Positions 34,242 to 45,998 of a stretch of DNA of 64,000 bases are shown here, piece by piece. Both the position numbers and the translations under genes were made by a program. Each line of letters starts with the position of its first letter. Within the stretch, counting starts at the first letter, position 1. The notes below the pieces were generated by a model that saw only the letters and a list, made by a program, of their open reading frames with translations, was not told where the DNA came from and did no database searches. The stretch is from Symsagittifera roscoffensis (lineage: Eukaryota; Xenacoelomorpha; Acoela; Convolutidae), in assembly GCF_963678635.1 (NCBI RefSeq), contig NC_087067.1, positions 58,756,487-58,820,486 of the forward strand, read 5' to 3'.

Positions 34242-34869
34242 AAGACTGCTCGTATCAGGGCAAAGCTCTGAATGTTCCGACTGCTTTTTAAGGTTTATGG
34301 AGCAGCAGTAATAACATTAAAAAATTTATTAAAATAAATAAAAATGAAAAATTTTTTCTAATATTTGAAAATTTTTTATGAAAATCATCCCCCCACACGC
34401 CATATAAAGTACAAAAAGAAAGATTTCGTTCCTTGTAACAAATCATTTTTGGCAAACAGCTCCTCTCAACCAATTTGGAACGATTTCTAAGACGAATTAA
34501 ATCTCCGCTTACGCGTTAATAGAGCGAACTATATCACGCGTTAATTGTCTTCAATTGGCCAAAATGGCAATGTTTAAACGCCCGTAACTTTACGAAAAAT
34601 TATCACAGGTGAAATATCTTTTCAAATTTAAGCTCAGGGCAACAATACATTTCGAATGATATGAAAAAATTCCGTCAAAAATGGCTAGTTAAAAAGTCGA
34701 AATTTGTCTGAAGAAAAAAAATTCACCTCGAGCACAAATATTCCGTTACTTTTGCATCGAAAGTCGAAATAACAAAAAACTCTGTCAAAAATGGCTAGTT
34801 AAAAAGTCGAAATTTGTCTGAAGAAAAAACACACCCCGAGCAGAAATATTCCGTTACTTTCGCATCGAA
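34242..34869 (+). repeat. 530-bp repeat, copy 3 (full) plus 3' fragment
   Basis: The full copy runs 34242 to about 34768 and is followed by a repeated 3' piece (34779-34869), which meets the 3' end of the gypsy element. The 5' hairpin is weakened (CAGGGCAAAGCTCTG). Confidence 0.8.
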
Positions 34870-35925
34870 GTGGGACGTAGTATTGTTTTGGACTGCTGGT
34901 ATTATACTGATTGGACATTCCATTGGGTCCATCGATTTAGACTGTTCATCTAAAATCTCAGATTTTATGTTAGCTTGATATGTTTGAGGATCTAATGATG
35001 AGGTAGACTGTTCATTTAAAAGGAGGTTATCTGAAATGAGACGTTCTCTAATCATTTCCCTGCATGGAAAACCACCCGCGATCCACTCCCAATCACTAAT
35101 GTCAGATGTATCCGACGGAATGAACATGGATTCGTCACCTACTAGATATCCGGTGTTAGACGTCGATACTTTGTTTCGGGTTTTTCTGTGCTTGTAAGGT
35201 TTAGCTGATTGGTTTGTCCCTCTAGACCTTGTATTGTCAGAAGTAGCCATGTCTATTTGACGTCTCGTTTTAGGGCCCAATTTCCGCGTCTGTTGTGGCT
35301 TTGGCTGGTTAGTCTTTCTTGGACCTGCTTGAAAATCAGCATTAGTAATTGAAGGGAAACAAAACATTTCCTCTAAACGAACGGGTTGTAGAAGTAGAAG
35401 ATTTAGACTTCGGGATGGCAATGTCTGATTTTCTACCGACTTTTCCGTCGGATAGTTCGACCGTAGATTTTGATGAGTTTATTTTTTTATCTGACCAAGT
35501 TGTTTATAGAAGGGGTTTCCGTTTATACTTCCTTTGGTATTTTGAAGTAATTTACCTTTAAACGGGCTGTTTGGTGACACTCGGGAAGAAGAAGGTTTTG
35601 AAGCTGTAGGGTAATCCGAATCGTATCCTTTCTCCAGTGGTAACTGGTTCTTCTTGGGTACTAAACTGTCTTTGTACCCGTCTTCGATCTGATCATCGGC
35701 ATTCCAGTCGAGAGCCCTTTCTTTGCTTAAGGTTGACTTCCCTTTGTCTAAAAATCCACCGGATAATTTACTAGACGCCAATTGTTTCCAGATCGTGTTC
35801 GGTTTTCTATTAAAATGTATTTCGAACGGTGAACATTTTATTTTTGATTGAAAAGAAGAGCGTAAGTTCCAGATGTTTCGTGAGATGGCAAATTGTAAAG
35901 TAGGTTTTTGTTGCTCTAGTGACAT
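34870..35925 (-). pseudogene. Integrase C-terminal region and tail of gypsy pol
   Basis: Open stretches 35479-35925 and 34795-35421. The first starts at the end of the integrase core, with PFEIHFNRKPNTIWK resembling the conserved region after the catalytic glutamate. The tail is hydrophilic, with basic segments (KLGPKTRRQIDMATSDNTRS), followed by an acidic C-terminus. It ends in the flanking repeat. Confidence 0.6.
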
Positions 35926-36830
35926 TGCTAATAATTTAGTTTTACAGTATGTACAACTTTTTCTACAAGACCGTTAGAACGATGGTCCCCAACTGTACAA
36001 AAAATTAATTTGATATTAAAAGAATTACAAAACAATTTAAAATCCTGACTAGTAAAGCAGGACGCCTGGTCGACACGAAAAGAATTAGGAATCCCATGGA
36101 GATAAAATAATCTTGAAGAAATTTGATTACCGTGTTTGATGACGTTTAAGATGTAATTTTAGCCGATGGAAATTTTGAGAAACGGTCTATACAAGAATAA
36201 AATGTATTTATTCTTTGCCCAGGTATTGTCTAATGGGCCGGCAAAATCAAGATTAAGTTCCTGATTAGGTTCTGATAAGGTAGGAAGTTCACTAGTTTGG
36301 GAGGTAGGTATAATACTTTTTATTTTCTTACCAGTTTGAGTGCATTGTGAACAGTTAATCCCATGGAATTAAATCTGCCGTATTATGTGAGGCCACCAAA
36401 TTTTTTGTCCTAAGTATTTCATACCGAATTGGCCGGGGTGGGATTCGTGTAAAGTCTTTAATACGGCAGTCCGAAGTGTAAAAGGGATAACCAATCTTCC
36501 ATCTGTACATAATAATCCGTCGGATTCGTGAAGGTCTTTAGAAAATTGGTACAATTAACGTGAATTTGCATTAATACTTTCTACTTTGTTCTGGAGGGCT
36601 TTAACAATTGGATTTAACATTTCGGCGTCTTCTGTTAATAACGCGACCAACTTTGCATTAAATAACGTGCTTAAATCCAAAAGTCTTTCAGGTAATTTTA
36701 AATTTTCTCGATATTTGGTCACTAATTTTATGTGTTCGGAAGAAATTTGCAAGTCAATTGCGACCTGTATGCCGGAGGTAGAAGGGTTAACTACAATTTG
36801 ATTATTCGACATAATTACATTTTTCATCAT
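35926..36830 (-). pseudogene. Gypsy integrase: zinc-binding and catalytic core
   Basis: The zinc-binding HHCC module is visible as HESHPGQFGMKYLG (36369-36470), with the cysteine pair CSQC just downstream near 36340. The core shows NLDFAGPL (first catalytic Asp, about 36240) and GDHRSNGLVEK near 35970, containing the catalytic Glu. Stops lie between these blocks, so it is inactive. The upstream 36555-36830 frame is the linker between RNase H and integrase. Confidence 0.75.
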
Positions 36831-37180
36831 AATGTGATGGGGATATTGCTTTTCCCGAAGGAAATCTTAAAATTAGGTCGGTAAAACCCATGTCTTTTCC
36901 TGCTAAATGTTTTATTGTAAAATTAAATGGTAAAAGATGATCTACCCATCTTGTTAGCCGACTATGATAAGTTTTGCTTTCGTGATAGGGTGATAAAGCT
37001 GAAAGGAGGGCTTCGTGGTCGGTAATATTTTCAAATTCTGATCCGTAGAGATAGTTTTTATATTGCTCCACCGTCCATACAACTCCTAGTAGTTCTAATT
37101 CGTTTGTTTAATATTTGGATTTGTGAGGATTTTAAAATCTTGAAGCAAACGATACTGTTTCCCAGTTGTTCCCGTGGAGG
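36802..37180 (-). pseudogene. Second, duplicated copy of gypsy RNase H segment
   Basis: Repeats 37505-37857 with about 5-10% differences, covering the end of RT (GNNWETVSFASRF) and RNase H (open from 37071: MEQYKNYLYGSEFENITDHEALLSALSPY in two blocks). Copy 1 lies 676 bp away. After SPSHYDE the two copies diverge completely. Confidence 0.8.
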
Positions 37181-37366
37181 ATTAATAATTAAACTACAAT
37201 TAAGAATTAAGAAATAAATAAAAACTGAATTTGGTAAAAAAGATTTTAGTTGGAACGGTGTTTAAGAAATCCGAGGGAATGCATTTAGAGTTACAGAGTT
37301 CGGTTCTATGGTGCTTTTGATTGCCAATTGGAATAGATGAATTAATGAAATTCGGAGCTGTAATTA

Positions 37367-37857
37367 TCACGTGAAAAGATTACGTAGTCCTGTGTAATTG
37401 GAATTTTCCGATTTTGATTTTATGGAATTACATAATGAATTATCGCTATCCAACGGATTGAGTGCGTTATATATTTTTTTGGTAGTTGCAATTACGAATT
37501 CTTCCTCATAATGTGATGGGGATATTGCTTTTCCCGAAGAAAATCTTAAAATTAGGTCGGTAAAACCCATGTCTTTTCCTGCTAATTGTTTTATTGTAAA
37601 ATTAAATGGTAAAAGATGATCTACCCATCTTGTTAGCCGACTTTGATATGTTTTGCTTTCGTGATAAGGTGATAAAGCTGCAAGGAGGGCTTCGTATTCG
37701 GTAATAATTTCAAATTCTGATCCGTAGAGATAGTTTTTATAATGCTCCACCGCCCATACAACTCCTAGTAGTTCTAATTCGTTTGTTGAATATTTGGATT
37801 CGTGAGGATTTTAAAATCTTGAAGCAAACGATACTGTTTTCCAGTCGTTCCCGTGGA
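37367..37857 (-). pseudogene. Gypsy RNase H, first copy
   Basis: Open from 37750 (MEHYKNYLYGSEFE...) with RLTRWVDHLLPFNFTIK and a downstream NALNPLDSDNSLCNS spacer. This is the RNase H expected directly after RT. A stop ends it at 37367, before degenerate AT-rich sequence. Confidence 0.75.
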
Positions 37858-38900
37858 GTTTTTTAAGGGAGGCACCTAACCCGTTATGTGAAGCGTCGGT
37901 TTTTACTCTCGTGGATCGTTTAACGTCGAAGTGTGTGTTTTCTGTAAGATTAACTATTTCTAGTTTTATCTTATCGAACGCTTTTATATGATCTTCGTTC
38001 CATAGGAAAATTGACTTCTTGTTTAGAAGGGGTCTCAAAGGACTTCCGAGGGATGCTAGATTTGGTACGAATTTGCTGTATTGGTTTGTTGACCCGAAAA
38101 ATGATCTTAATTTTTTAAAAATTTTTGGAATTGGGATGTCTTTAATCGCTTTGGTTTTGTCAATTAGTGGAGCGATTCCAGATTTCGATATTTTAAAACC
38201 AAGCCAGTTAATTTTTTTTGGAAAAATTTGCATTTTGACCATTTAACTGCGAAGTTGTAACTATCTAGAGTAGATAAACTTTTATAAACAATTTTCTTGT
38301 GGTCAATAAAACTTCCTTTGGAAGCGACTAAAATGTCGTCGAGATAACAATTAGTACAAGGAATATTTCCGATTGTTGAGTCCATGACTCTTTGAAATTC
38401 ATTGGGCGTATCGCCGAGTCGGTAAAAACCGGTTAGGAATTGATATGTGCCCCTTATATTTCCGCCTACTAGGCTAAAATTGCATTGATTGCTAGTAAAA
38501 TTGTCTAAAGAAAGTTGACTATATGCATTCTTTAAATCTAAATTGGTGAACCACACTTCTCCGGCGGAATTATTATAAAATTGAGCTGCTGCATTATCCA
38601 CTAATTCGTGTATATTGGTCATCTGGTATTTGTTCTTGTAAATTTGTTTGTTGATGAATTTTGAATCTAGGGCTAACTTAATCGATTTGTCCTTTTTACA
38701 AGTGATAACTATCGGACTAATAAATCTGTCCTTGTCGCAAATTTCTAATTTTTTAATTTGTCCGTCAGATTTGAGTCTGTTTAATTCTGTTTTTATTGAA
38801 TCCAGTAAAGGTAATGGAACGCGCCTGCTCCTTTGTTGAATTGGTTTTAATGGTTCGTGGAAGTGCGTTATTTTTGTTTGATTTTTTATTTTTCCGATCC
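37811..38900 (-). pseudogene. Gypsy reverse transcriptase
   Basis: Visible RT signatures are NLDLKNAYSQL (motif A with catalytic Asp, about 38540), the fingers/palm text FLTGFYRLGDTPNEF, and YLDDILVAS near 38345 (motif C, YxDD). Downstream thumb/connection text is NWLGFKISKSGIAP and FFGSTNQYSKFVPNLASL. Frames 38164-38622 and 37811-38242 overlap, showing a frameshift near 38200. Confidence 0.85.
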
Positions 38901-38930
38901 GAAGGAAAAGTTGTTTGAAAGTCTTGGAAA

Positions 38931-39470
38931 TTATGTATATTTCATTTTCTTTTTCAAGTGATGAAATAAAATTGATAGACTTACAAGTGTTTTGTTGGTG
39001 TGGAGCGGGAAATGTTTCTGGGAAGCTTCGATTCCCACTTTTGGCAAATTGTCATTTCCCAAGATGTTCCTTTCGTGTCCTTTTGTTAGTAAGAAGTGGC
39101 ATTCCCTGTGAGACCATCGGTTTGAGAAAATAGGTAGGATTACTTTTCCAGTGATATTGATTGCATTGTCTGTAAATCCGCAATAAAGTTCTTTAGTCGC
39201 TCGATCCACTGGATATATCTTCACATAAGGGTCTCGTAACTTCAACTCGTGTAGGAAATTTTGTTTGAGGAAACTCACAGGACTAGTTGAATCCACCTGT
39301 ATAGTAAGAATTACTTGGTTTTCCTTTCCTCGGCCGATGTTTAATAGTTTCTTCAATTCTTTTCCTTGGTTGTCGTAGATAGTTGTCACATTTAATACAG
39401 AGTAATCATCGTTATCGCTCTGTCCGGTAACGATGATTACTGCGACCATGCGTTGATTACTCCACAGCAT
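38931..39470 (-). pseudogene. Gypsy aspartic protease region
   Basis: An open 179-codon frame containing VDSTSPVSFL as a variant of the D-S/T-G catalytic triad and NILGNDNLPKVG, matching the I-L-G-x-D flap/C-terminal motif of retropepsins. The glycine after DS is replaced by Thr, which would normally abolish activity or indicates divergence. Confidence 0.65.
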
Positions 39471-40540
39471 TCTCTATTAGCACGGTCGTTATTTACATCC
39501 GGTTGTTCCGAAGGATAATTACAATCTGTATTATTTACAATTTGGCTATCCACAATATTTACATTTTTACAGCGTGATTTACAGAGTCTGGTAAAATGTC
39601 CTCCATATTTACAAGTTGTACAAGTCGTATCTTTTGCAGGGCATACTGCCAGATATCCTTTGGAAAAATTTCCGCCGCATTTCATACACGTGTTGTTCCT
39701 TTCGATGTTTAAGGTGGGTTCTCTTTTCACATTAAAATGATTAAAAGATTTATTGGAAGAGTATCCGTTGGATTTAAAAGTAATCGTCATTTTCATGTGA
39801 TTTGTTATTCCTTTTTCGTCGATCAAGGCCACATTTAATGCTTCTAGGGGAGGCAATGTTTCCGTGAGAAGTTTCCGTTAGATGTTCGAGTTCTTCATAT
39901 TATTGATAAATATATCTCGAATCCACTCATCTTCTCCTGTGGGTATGTCACATCTTTTTGCCATTTCTGCAAGTGCTACCCAGAATTGTTCCAACGGTTC
40001 TCTGTCTCTCTGTTTTCTATTCAAAAGTTTATGTTTTTCGAAGGTTATGTTTATCTTTCTCACAAATGCTAGAGACAAGTTTTCCCAGAATTCTTTGAAA
40101 GAAATTTGTAGAACTTGAATTTTCGTGAACTTCTGGCTAAATAATTTCTTTCCTTCATTTCCGAGGGCTAAATAGAGTATGGACCTGAGTTTTTTGTCCG
40201 CCTCTTCTAGTCTCATGCCGTTAAATTTCTTAGTTTCTGACTTTATTGAGACCATTTCTTCGTCGTCATACCTCTTTTGCTCGCGGATGTTCCTCTATAA
40301 GCGAGATATTTTTTGAGAATCGGTTTTGTTTTCCGGTGGGTTTTCTAGTGTTGGAGGGAGTGAGTGATATCGTTCCGTTGGATTTAAAAGATTTTCGATA
40401 TCGATATTTTCCTTTGCGATTATTGCTAGTTGGACTAAGTCGCTTCACTCTTCCCAAGGAATTGGTGGGTCCACCGTGTGGTTTTGCCAGAATGAAGGTA
40501 TACCTCTCACGTTTGATTCGTTACTGTTTGACTGCGCCAT
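39437..40540 (-). pseudogene. Gypsy gag with two zinc knuckles
   Basis: From ATG at 40540 (MAQSNSNESNVRG) through a capsid-like helical region (40255-39878) to a nucleocapsid with CMKCGGNF and CTTCKYGGHFTRLC, the latter a perfect CX2CX4HX4C knuckle. A TGA interrupts near 40447 and further breaks occur near 40300 and 39875. The protease frame overlaps its end by 34 nt, as in gypsy-like frameshift arrangements. Confidence 0.75.
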
Positions 40541-40744
40541 GATAAAACATTCCTTTGTTACAGCTAATTCTACTTAGTTAAAGATAAAATGTGTTTAAAA
40601 AGTGAATTAATCTTAAAGTTAAAACATTAGAAAGTGAGAGAGCATTCTCTTCGCCGGAGAGAATGAAGTTAACAAGGTCAAATCTAAACTAACCAGTTAA
40701 AGTAATTTAAGATTAAATAAATGAATAAGAAGAGAATGGTTTGA

Positions 40745-40885
40745 TTCACAACAGAATGATTTGAAAAAATTCCGTCAAAAATTGCTAGCTAAAAAATCGA
40801 AATTTGTCTAAAGAAAAAAAATCCACCCGAGCACAAATATTCCGTTACTTTCATTTCGAAAGTCGGAACAACAATAACATTCATT
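40745..40885 (+). repeat. 530-bp repeat, 3' fragment beyond the gypsy element
   Basis: Matches the terminal 130 bp of the copies at 34.1 and 34.8 kb (GAAATTTGTCT..., GAGCACAAATATTCCGTTAC) and ends with a weakened 3' hairpin. Confidence 0.75.
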
Positions 40886-41199
40886 GTCGAACAAAATCAG
40901 ATGCTCTAATTTTTCCCCTAAAAGTCAAGTTCGAAACAAAACATGGAAAACAAGTTGAGATATTCAAACTTTGTGTGGCTAAAGTTGTCAGAATTCAAAA
41001 TCTAAAAAATAATTGTGAGGTTTTGACTTTTTAATTGGCATTTAATTAGTTTTCAAAAATCTCTTCAAAGGAATTGTGCGCTCAATCTGTATACAGAAAA
41101 AACAAATTTAATTATAGGTGTTTTTCGGTAAACAAACAAGAAAAAAGCATCGTAAACGGTTTGCATAATCAAGATCACAAAATATCAACTTGTTTCGAT
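40886..41199. other. Unassigned spacer between two retroelements
   Basis: AT-rich; no gene recognised. Confidence 0.3.
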
Positions 41200-41506
41200 A
41201 CAACTTGTTTGTAAGATCATTTGGCGCAAGCTAGCCGCAAGGACCGGTCGGTAATGTCCTTGAGACAAATTGCTCTTTTTGGCGGTCAGCCTTAATCAAG
41301 GCTGAACCGAATTAGAGCCAAAAACAGTAAAATACGGTCAAATGGGGCTATAGCCCCTCGGTTCTACATGTTTTAAGGTCTGCGTTTTAAGGTCTGCGTA
41401 TGACTCGAACGAACACGGTTGACCGGCGTGAGAGACTTGTCTCTTTGCCGCACGGCCATCTGTCCTTATTTTATATGCATCTATACTCTACATTTGTGAT
41501 GCTACA
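41200..41506 (-). mobile_element. Probable 3' LTR of the BEL/Pao element
   Basis: On the minus strand a polypurine tract AGGGGATGAGAA (41507-41518) is followed directly by TGTAGCATCAC at 41506, the expected start of an LTR. TATAAAATAAGG lies about 35 bp inside. The far boundary is approximate. The 5' LTR would be beyond the gap, so identity cannot be confirmed. Confidence 0.5.
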
Positions 41507-43795
41507 TTCTCATCCCCTGAAGAAGGAAGAACCGGAGCGAGCTTACAGGTCGGCCGAGTGACTTCACGTGTTGCGGTCTTAACAAGGGCGGATCGAGCGC
41601 AACCGTCCTGTCAGTAGTTTTGCTTAACAATTCGGGCAATTCGGGCAAGAGGGTAGTACCCACGCGGACTATCGGGTTCAATCACCCACACGAGATCGCC
41701 TGTCTTAACAGTGGAGTCAGAATGAGTGTGCCACTTGACACGCTTATTCAGTGAGGGAACATATTCTCGAAGCCAACGAGACCAAATCGCGTTACCATAT
41801 GACTGCGCTCGCACGCACCTTTTCTTGTGATCGAAGTGCTCCCCAAGTAAAAGTGGAATGCTTGTGGCATGTTGTCCAAGCAAAAAGTGGTTTGGGGTTA
41901 ACGCTTCTAACTCACGTGAATCAGTACTAACGGGAGTGATTGGCCTCGAATTCAAAGCCTGCTCAACTAAGCAGAGTGTTGTTCCTAACACCTCTTCGGT
42001 GACTCGCCTACTGCCTAGGATATCTTAAAGCACGCGCTTCACGCTTCGCACAAGGCGCTCTCAGGAGCCGCCATGATGGGGTGCGCCTGGCGGGCTAAAT
42101 TTCCAAGCAACGCCTTTGCGTGCAAAAATGGTCGGAGCCATGCCATTCCAGCTCTTGACGCAGGCAAGTAGTTCCTTTTCCGCACCATTGAAGTTCGTGC
42201 CGTTATCCGACCAGATCGTGCTTGGTGTACCATGACGCGCAATGAACCGTTCAATGCCCATGACACAAGATCTGGTGTCCAGAGATGGTACAATCTCAAG
42301 GTGTACAGCCCTGATGGTGAGGCAAGTAAAAAGCAATCCCCATCTTTTTTCAGTGCTTCTGCGAACCAGAACGTAAAGCGGTTCAAAGTAATCCACACCT
42401 GTATGATTAAAGGGTGCTTGCTTATATCCGAGACGTTCGACAGGTAAATCGGACATAATTGGCTGGATGGTGCTTGCTTTGCGTTTACGGCATGTTACAC
42501 ATTGATTTTCGATAGACCGAAGTAGTCGACGCAACACAAGTATTGTATATTTCATATTTAAAACGGAGCGCATGTAATCTAATCCATGATGAAAAAGCTT
42601 ATGGTGGAGGCTGCGGTCCAACAAACGAACTAGGGTATGTCGGGCGTCGAGTAAGATTGGGTGCTTAGTATCAAATTCGGCATTCACTAAGCGCACAATC
42701 CGTCCGGTGGAACGAATGATACCAGCGGCACCGATAAATGGCGAGTTTGTGGCAATTTTACTTCTATTCTTAATAGGTCTGCCAGCGGTGAGTGTTTTCA
42801 ACTCAACGGGGAAGGATTCCGTCTGAGCAAGATGAATCAGTTTGTTTTCTGTAATATCAAGTTCAGTGGGGTCGGTGATTCGTAAGTCCTTAACACGAAA
42901 AGGCTTATGTGAAGGCAGCATCCTCAACATAAAAGCGACTACTCGTTTATATCTCGTAAAGGAACTCAACCTTTCCCAATTGAACCCGTGTTCGGGATGT
43001 TTGATGGATGTTCGGGATGTTTTATTGATTACATGTTCGTCGGGTATAAACGGCCAATCAGTAGTCCTGAGAATGCTCAGACCAATAACCCAACTGCTAT
43101 CCTTGAGATCTTCCGAAGAAATCTTCCGCGTACCGGTATCAGCTGGATTATCGCCGCTCAGAACATGGTGCCACTCATCAATATTGGTTGATTTGAGGAT
43201 TTCGCCGACACGATTAGCGACGAATACAGGTAATTTTTCAGTGGAGTTTAGCCACTGCAAAACTGTTGTACTATCTGTCCACATGTAGACATGGTAAATG
43301 TTGACAGTAAGGGCGGTCAGTATATCATTTTTCAGTCGTGTGGCGAGCAGAGCAGCTTGAAGCTCTAGCTTTGGCATAGATAACGCTTTCATGGGCGCAA
43401 CGCGAGCTTTACCAAATATGAAGGATATTTGAGTTTTGTGCGAACTCGAGAGTCGCGCACGCAAAAACCCAACCGCACAGAAAATGTCATGCGAGCTATC
43501 ACCGAACACGTGGAGCTCAATTTGATCAACAGGCTCTGTGAAAACAACGTGGAATAGTCAATTGCCCTAAGAGATGGAGACCGGAGTGCCACTCGAGAAA
43601 CTTATCTCTTATGTCTTCCGGCAATTCGTCGTCCCAACTTTGGCAACTGATTTTCCAAATATCTTTAAGCAAAAGACGGGCCCTAACTGCGTATGGAGCT
43701 ACCAGTCCAACAGGGTCAAACACAGAAGAGACGAAACTCAAGACGGTTCGTTGAGTTATTGCTTTATCGAGAGGACGATCCACGCCTCTGCTAAC
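41507..43795 (-). pseudogene. BEL/Pao pol: RT end, RNase H, integrase
   Basis: Starts in the RT connection (VLSFVSSVFDPVGLVAPY, 43526-43783). A 482-codon open frame (42061-43509) then holds RNase H (MPKLELQAALLATRL, WTDSTTVLQWL), the integrase zinc-binding region (HHGLDYMRSVL..., CVTCRKRK) and core (HTGVDYFEPL, WSDNGTNFNGAEKEL). A TGA replaces the expected Trp at about 42063, and a TAA follows. The C-terminal integrase/DUF5641-like part is open at 41611-41991 (LNSRPITPVSTD, TPNHFLLG, GDLVWV). This pattern is diagnostic of BEL/Pao. Inactive. Confidence 0.9.
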
Positions 43796-43995
43796 NNNNN
43801 NNNNNNNNNNNNNNNNNNNNNNNNNNNNNNNNNNNNNNNNNNNNNNNNNNNNNNNNNNNNNNNNNNNNNNNNNNNNNNNNNNNNNNNNNNNNNNNNNNNN
43901 NNNNNNNNNNNNNNNNNNNNNNNNNNNNNNNNNNNNNNNNNNNNNNNNNNNNNNNNNNNNNNNNNNNNNNNNNNNNNNNNNNNNNNNNNNNNNNN
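43796..43995. other. Assembly gap (200 N)
   Basis: A 200-N block separates the BEL/Pao element from the satellite array. The round number suggests a gap of unknown real size, so adjacency of the two sides is not proven. Confidence 0.95.
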
Positions 43996-45953
43996 CTATC
44001 TAATCTATCTAATCTATCTATTCTATCTAATCTATCTAATCTATCTAATCTATCTAATCTATCTAATCTATCTAATCTATCTAATCTATCTAATCTATCT
44101 AATCTATCTAATCTATCTAATCTATCTAATCTATCAATCTATCTACTCTATCTAATCTATCTCATCTATCTAATCTATCTAATCTATCTCATCTATCTAA
44201 TCTATCAAATCTATCTAATCTATATAATCTATCTAATCTATCCAATCTATCTAATCTATCTAATCTAACTAATCTATCTAATCTATCTAATCTATCTATT
44301 CTATCTAATCTATCTAATCTATCTAATCTATCTGATCTATATAATCTATCTAATCTATCTAATCTATCTTATCTATCTAATCTATCTAATCTATCTAATC
44401 TATCTAATCTATCTAATCTATCTAATCTATCTAGTCTATCTAATCTATCTAATCTATCTAATCTATCTAATCTATGTGATCAATCTAATCAATCTAATCT
44501 ATCTAATCTATATAATCTATCTAATCTATCTAATCTATCTAATCTATCTAATCTATCTAATCTATCTAATCTATCTAATCTATCTAATCTATCTAATCTA
44601 TCTAATCTATCTAATCTATCTAATATATCTAATCTATCTAATCTATCTAATCTATCTAATCTATCTAATCTATCTAATCTATCTAATCTATCTAATCTAT
44701 TTAATCTATCTAATCTATCTAATCTATCTAATCTATCTTATCTATCTAATCTATCTAATCTATCTAATCTATCTAATCTATCTAATCTATCTAGTCTATC
44801 TAAATTATCTAATCTATCTAATCTATCTAATCTATCTAATCTATCTAATCTATCTAATCTATCTAATCTATCTAATCTATCTAATCTATCTAATATATCT
44901 AATCTATCTAATCTATCTAATCTATCTAATCGATCTAATCTATGTAATCTATCTAATCTATCTAATCTATCTAATCTATCTAATCTATCAATCTATCTAA
45001 TCTATCTAATCTATCTCATCTATCTAATCTATCTAATCTATCTAATCTATATAATCTATCTAATCTATCCAATCTATCTAATCTATCTAATCTAACTAAC
45101 CTATCTAATCTATCTAATCTATCTATTCTATCTAATCTATCCAATCTATCTATTCTATCTAATCTATCTAATCTATCTAATCTATCTAATCTATCTAATC
45201 TATCTAATCTATCTAATCTATTTAATCTATCTAATCTATCTAATCTATCTAATCTATCTAGTCTATCTAATCTATCTAATCTATCTAATCTATCTAATCA
45301 ATCTATTCTATCTAATCTATATAATCTATCTAATCTATCTAATCTATCTAATCTATCTAATCTATCTAATCTATCTAATATATCTAATCTATATAATCTA
45401 TCTAATCTATCTAATCTATCTAATCTATCTAATCTATCTAATCTATCTAATCTATCTAATCTGTCTAATCTATCTAATCTATCTAATCTATCTAATCTAT
45501 CTAATCTATCTAATCTATCTAATCTATCTAATCTATCTAATCTATCTGATCTATCTAATCTATCTAATCTATCTAGTCTATCTAATCTATCTAATCTATC
45601 TAATCTATCTAATCTATCTTATCTATCTAATCTATCTAATCTATCTAGTCTATCTAATCTATCTAATCTATCTAATCTATCTAATCTATCTAATCTATCT
45701 AATCTATCTAATCTATCTAGTCTATCTAATCTATCTAATCTATCTAATCTATCTAATCTATCAAATCTATCTAATCTATCTAATCTATCTAATCTATCTA
45801 ATCTATCTAGACTATCTAATCTATCTAATCTATCTAATCTATCTAATCTATCTAATCTATCTAATCTATCTAATCTATCTAATCTATCTATTCTATCTAA
45901 TCTATCTAATCTATCTAATCTATCTAATCTATCTAATCTATCTAATCTATCTA

Positions 45954-45998
<45 letters not shown>

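Larger units (their letters stand above)
34870..40540 (-). mobile_element. Decayed Ty3/gypsy retrotransposon
   Basis: Minus-strand order gag, protease, reverse transcriptase, RNase H, integrase, as in Ty3/gypsy (Metaviridae). No LTRs could be seen at either side. Instead, pieces of the 530-bp hairpin repeat flank it (34779-34869 and 40745-40885), so it may have landed in that repeat or lost its LTRs. Multiple stops and frameshifts show it is dead. An internal duplication of the RT-end/RNase H segment is described separately. Confidence 0.85.

Noticed and set aside
33612-34869. Hammerhead ribozyme or Penelope-type terminus in the tandem repeat
   Set aside because: The tandem, partly truncated arrangement suggested it, but I could not find the CTGATGA and GAAA core motifs in the right order.
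34870-40740. LTR pair for the gypsy element
   Set aside because: No direct repeat with TG...CA ends was visible at the two sides.
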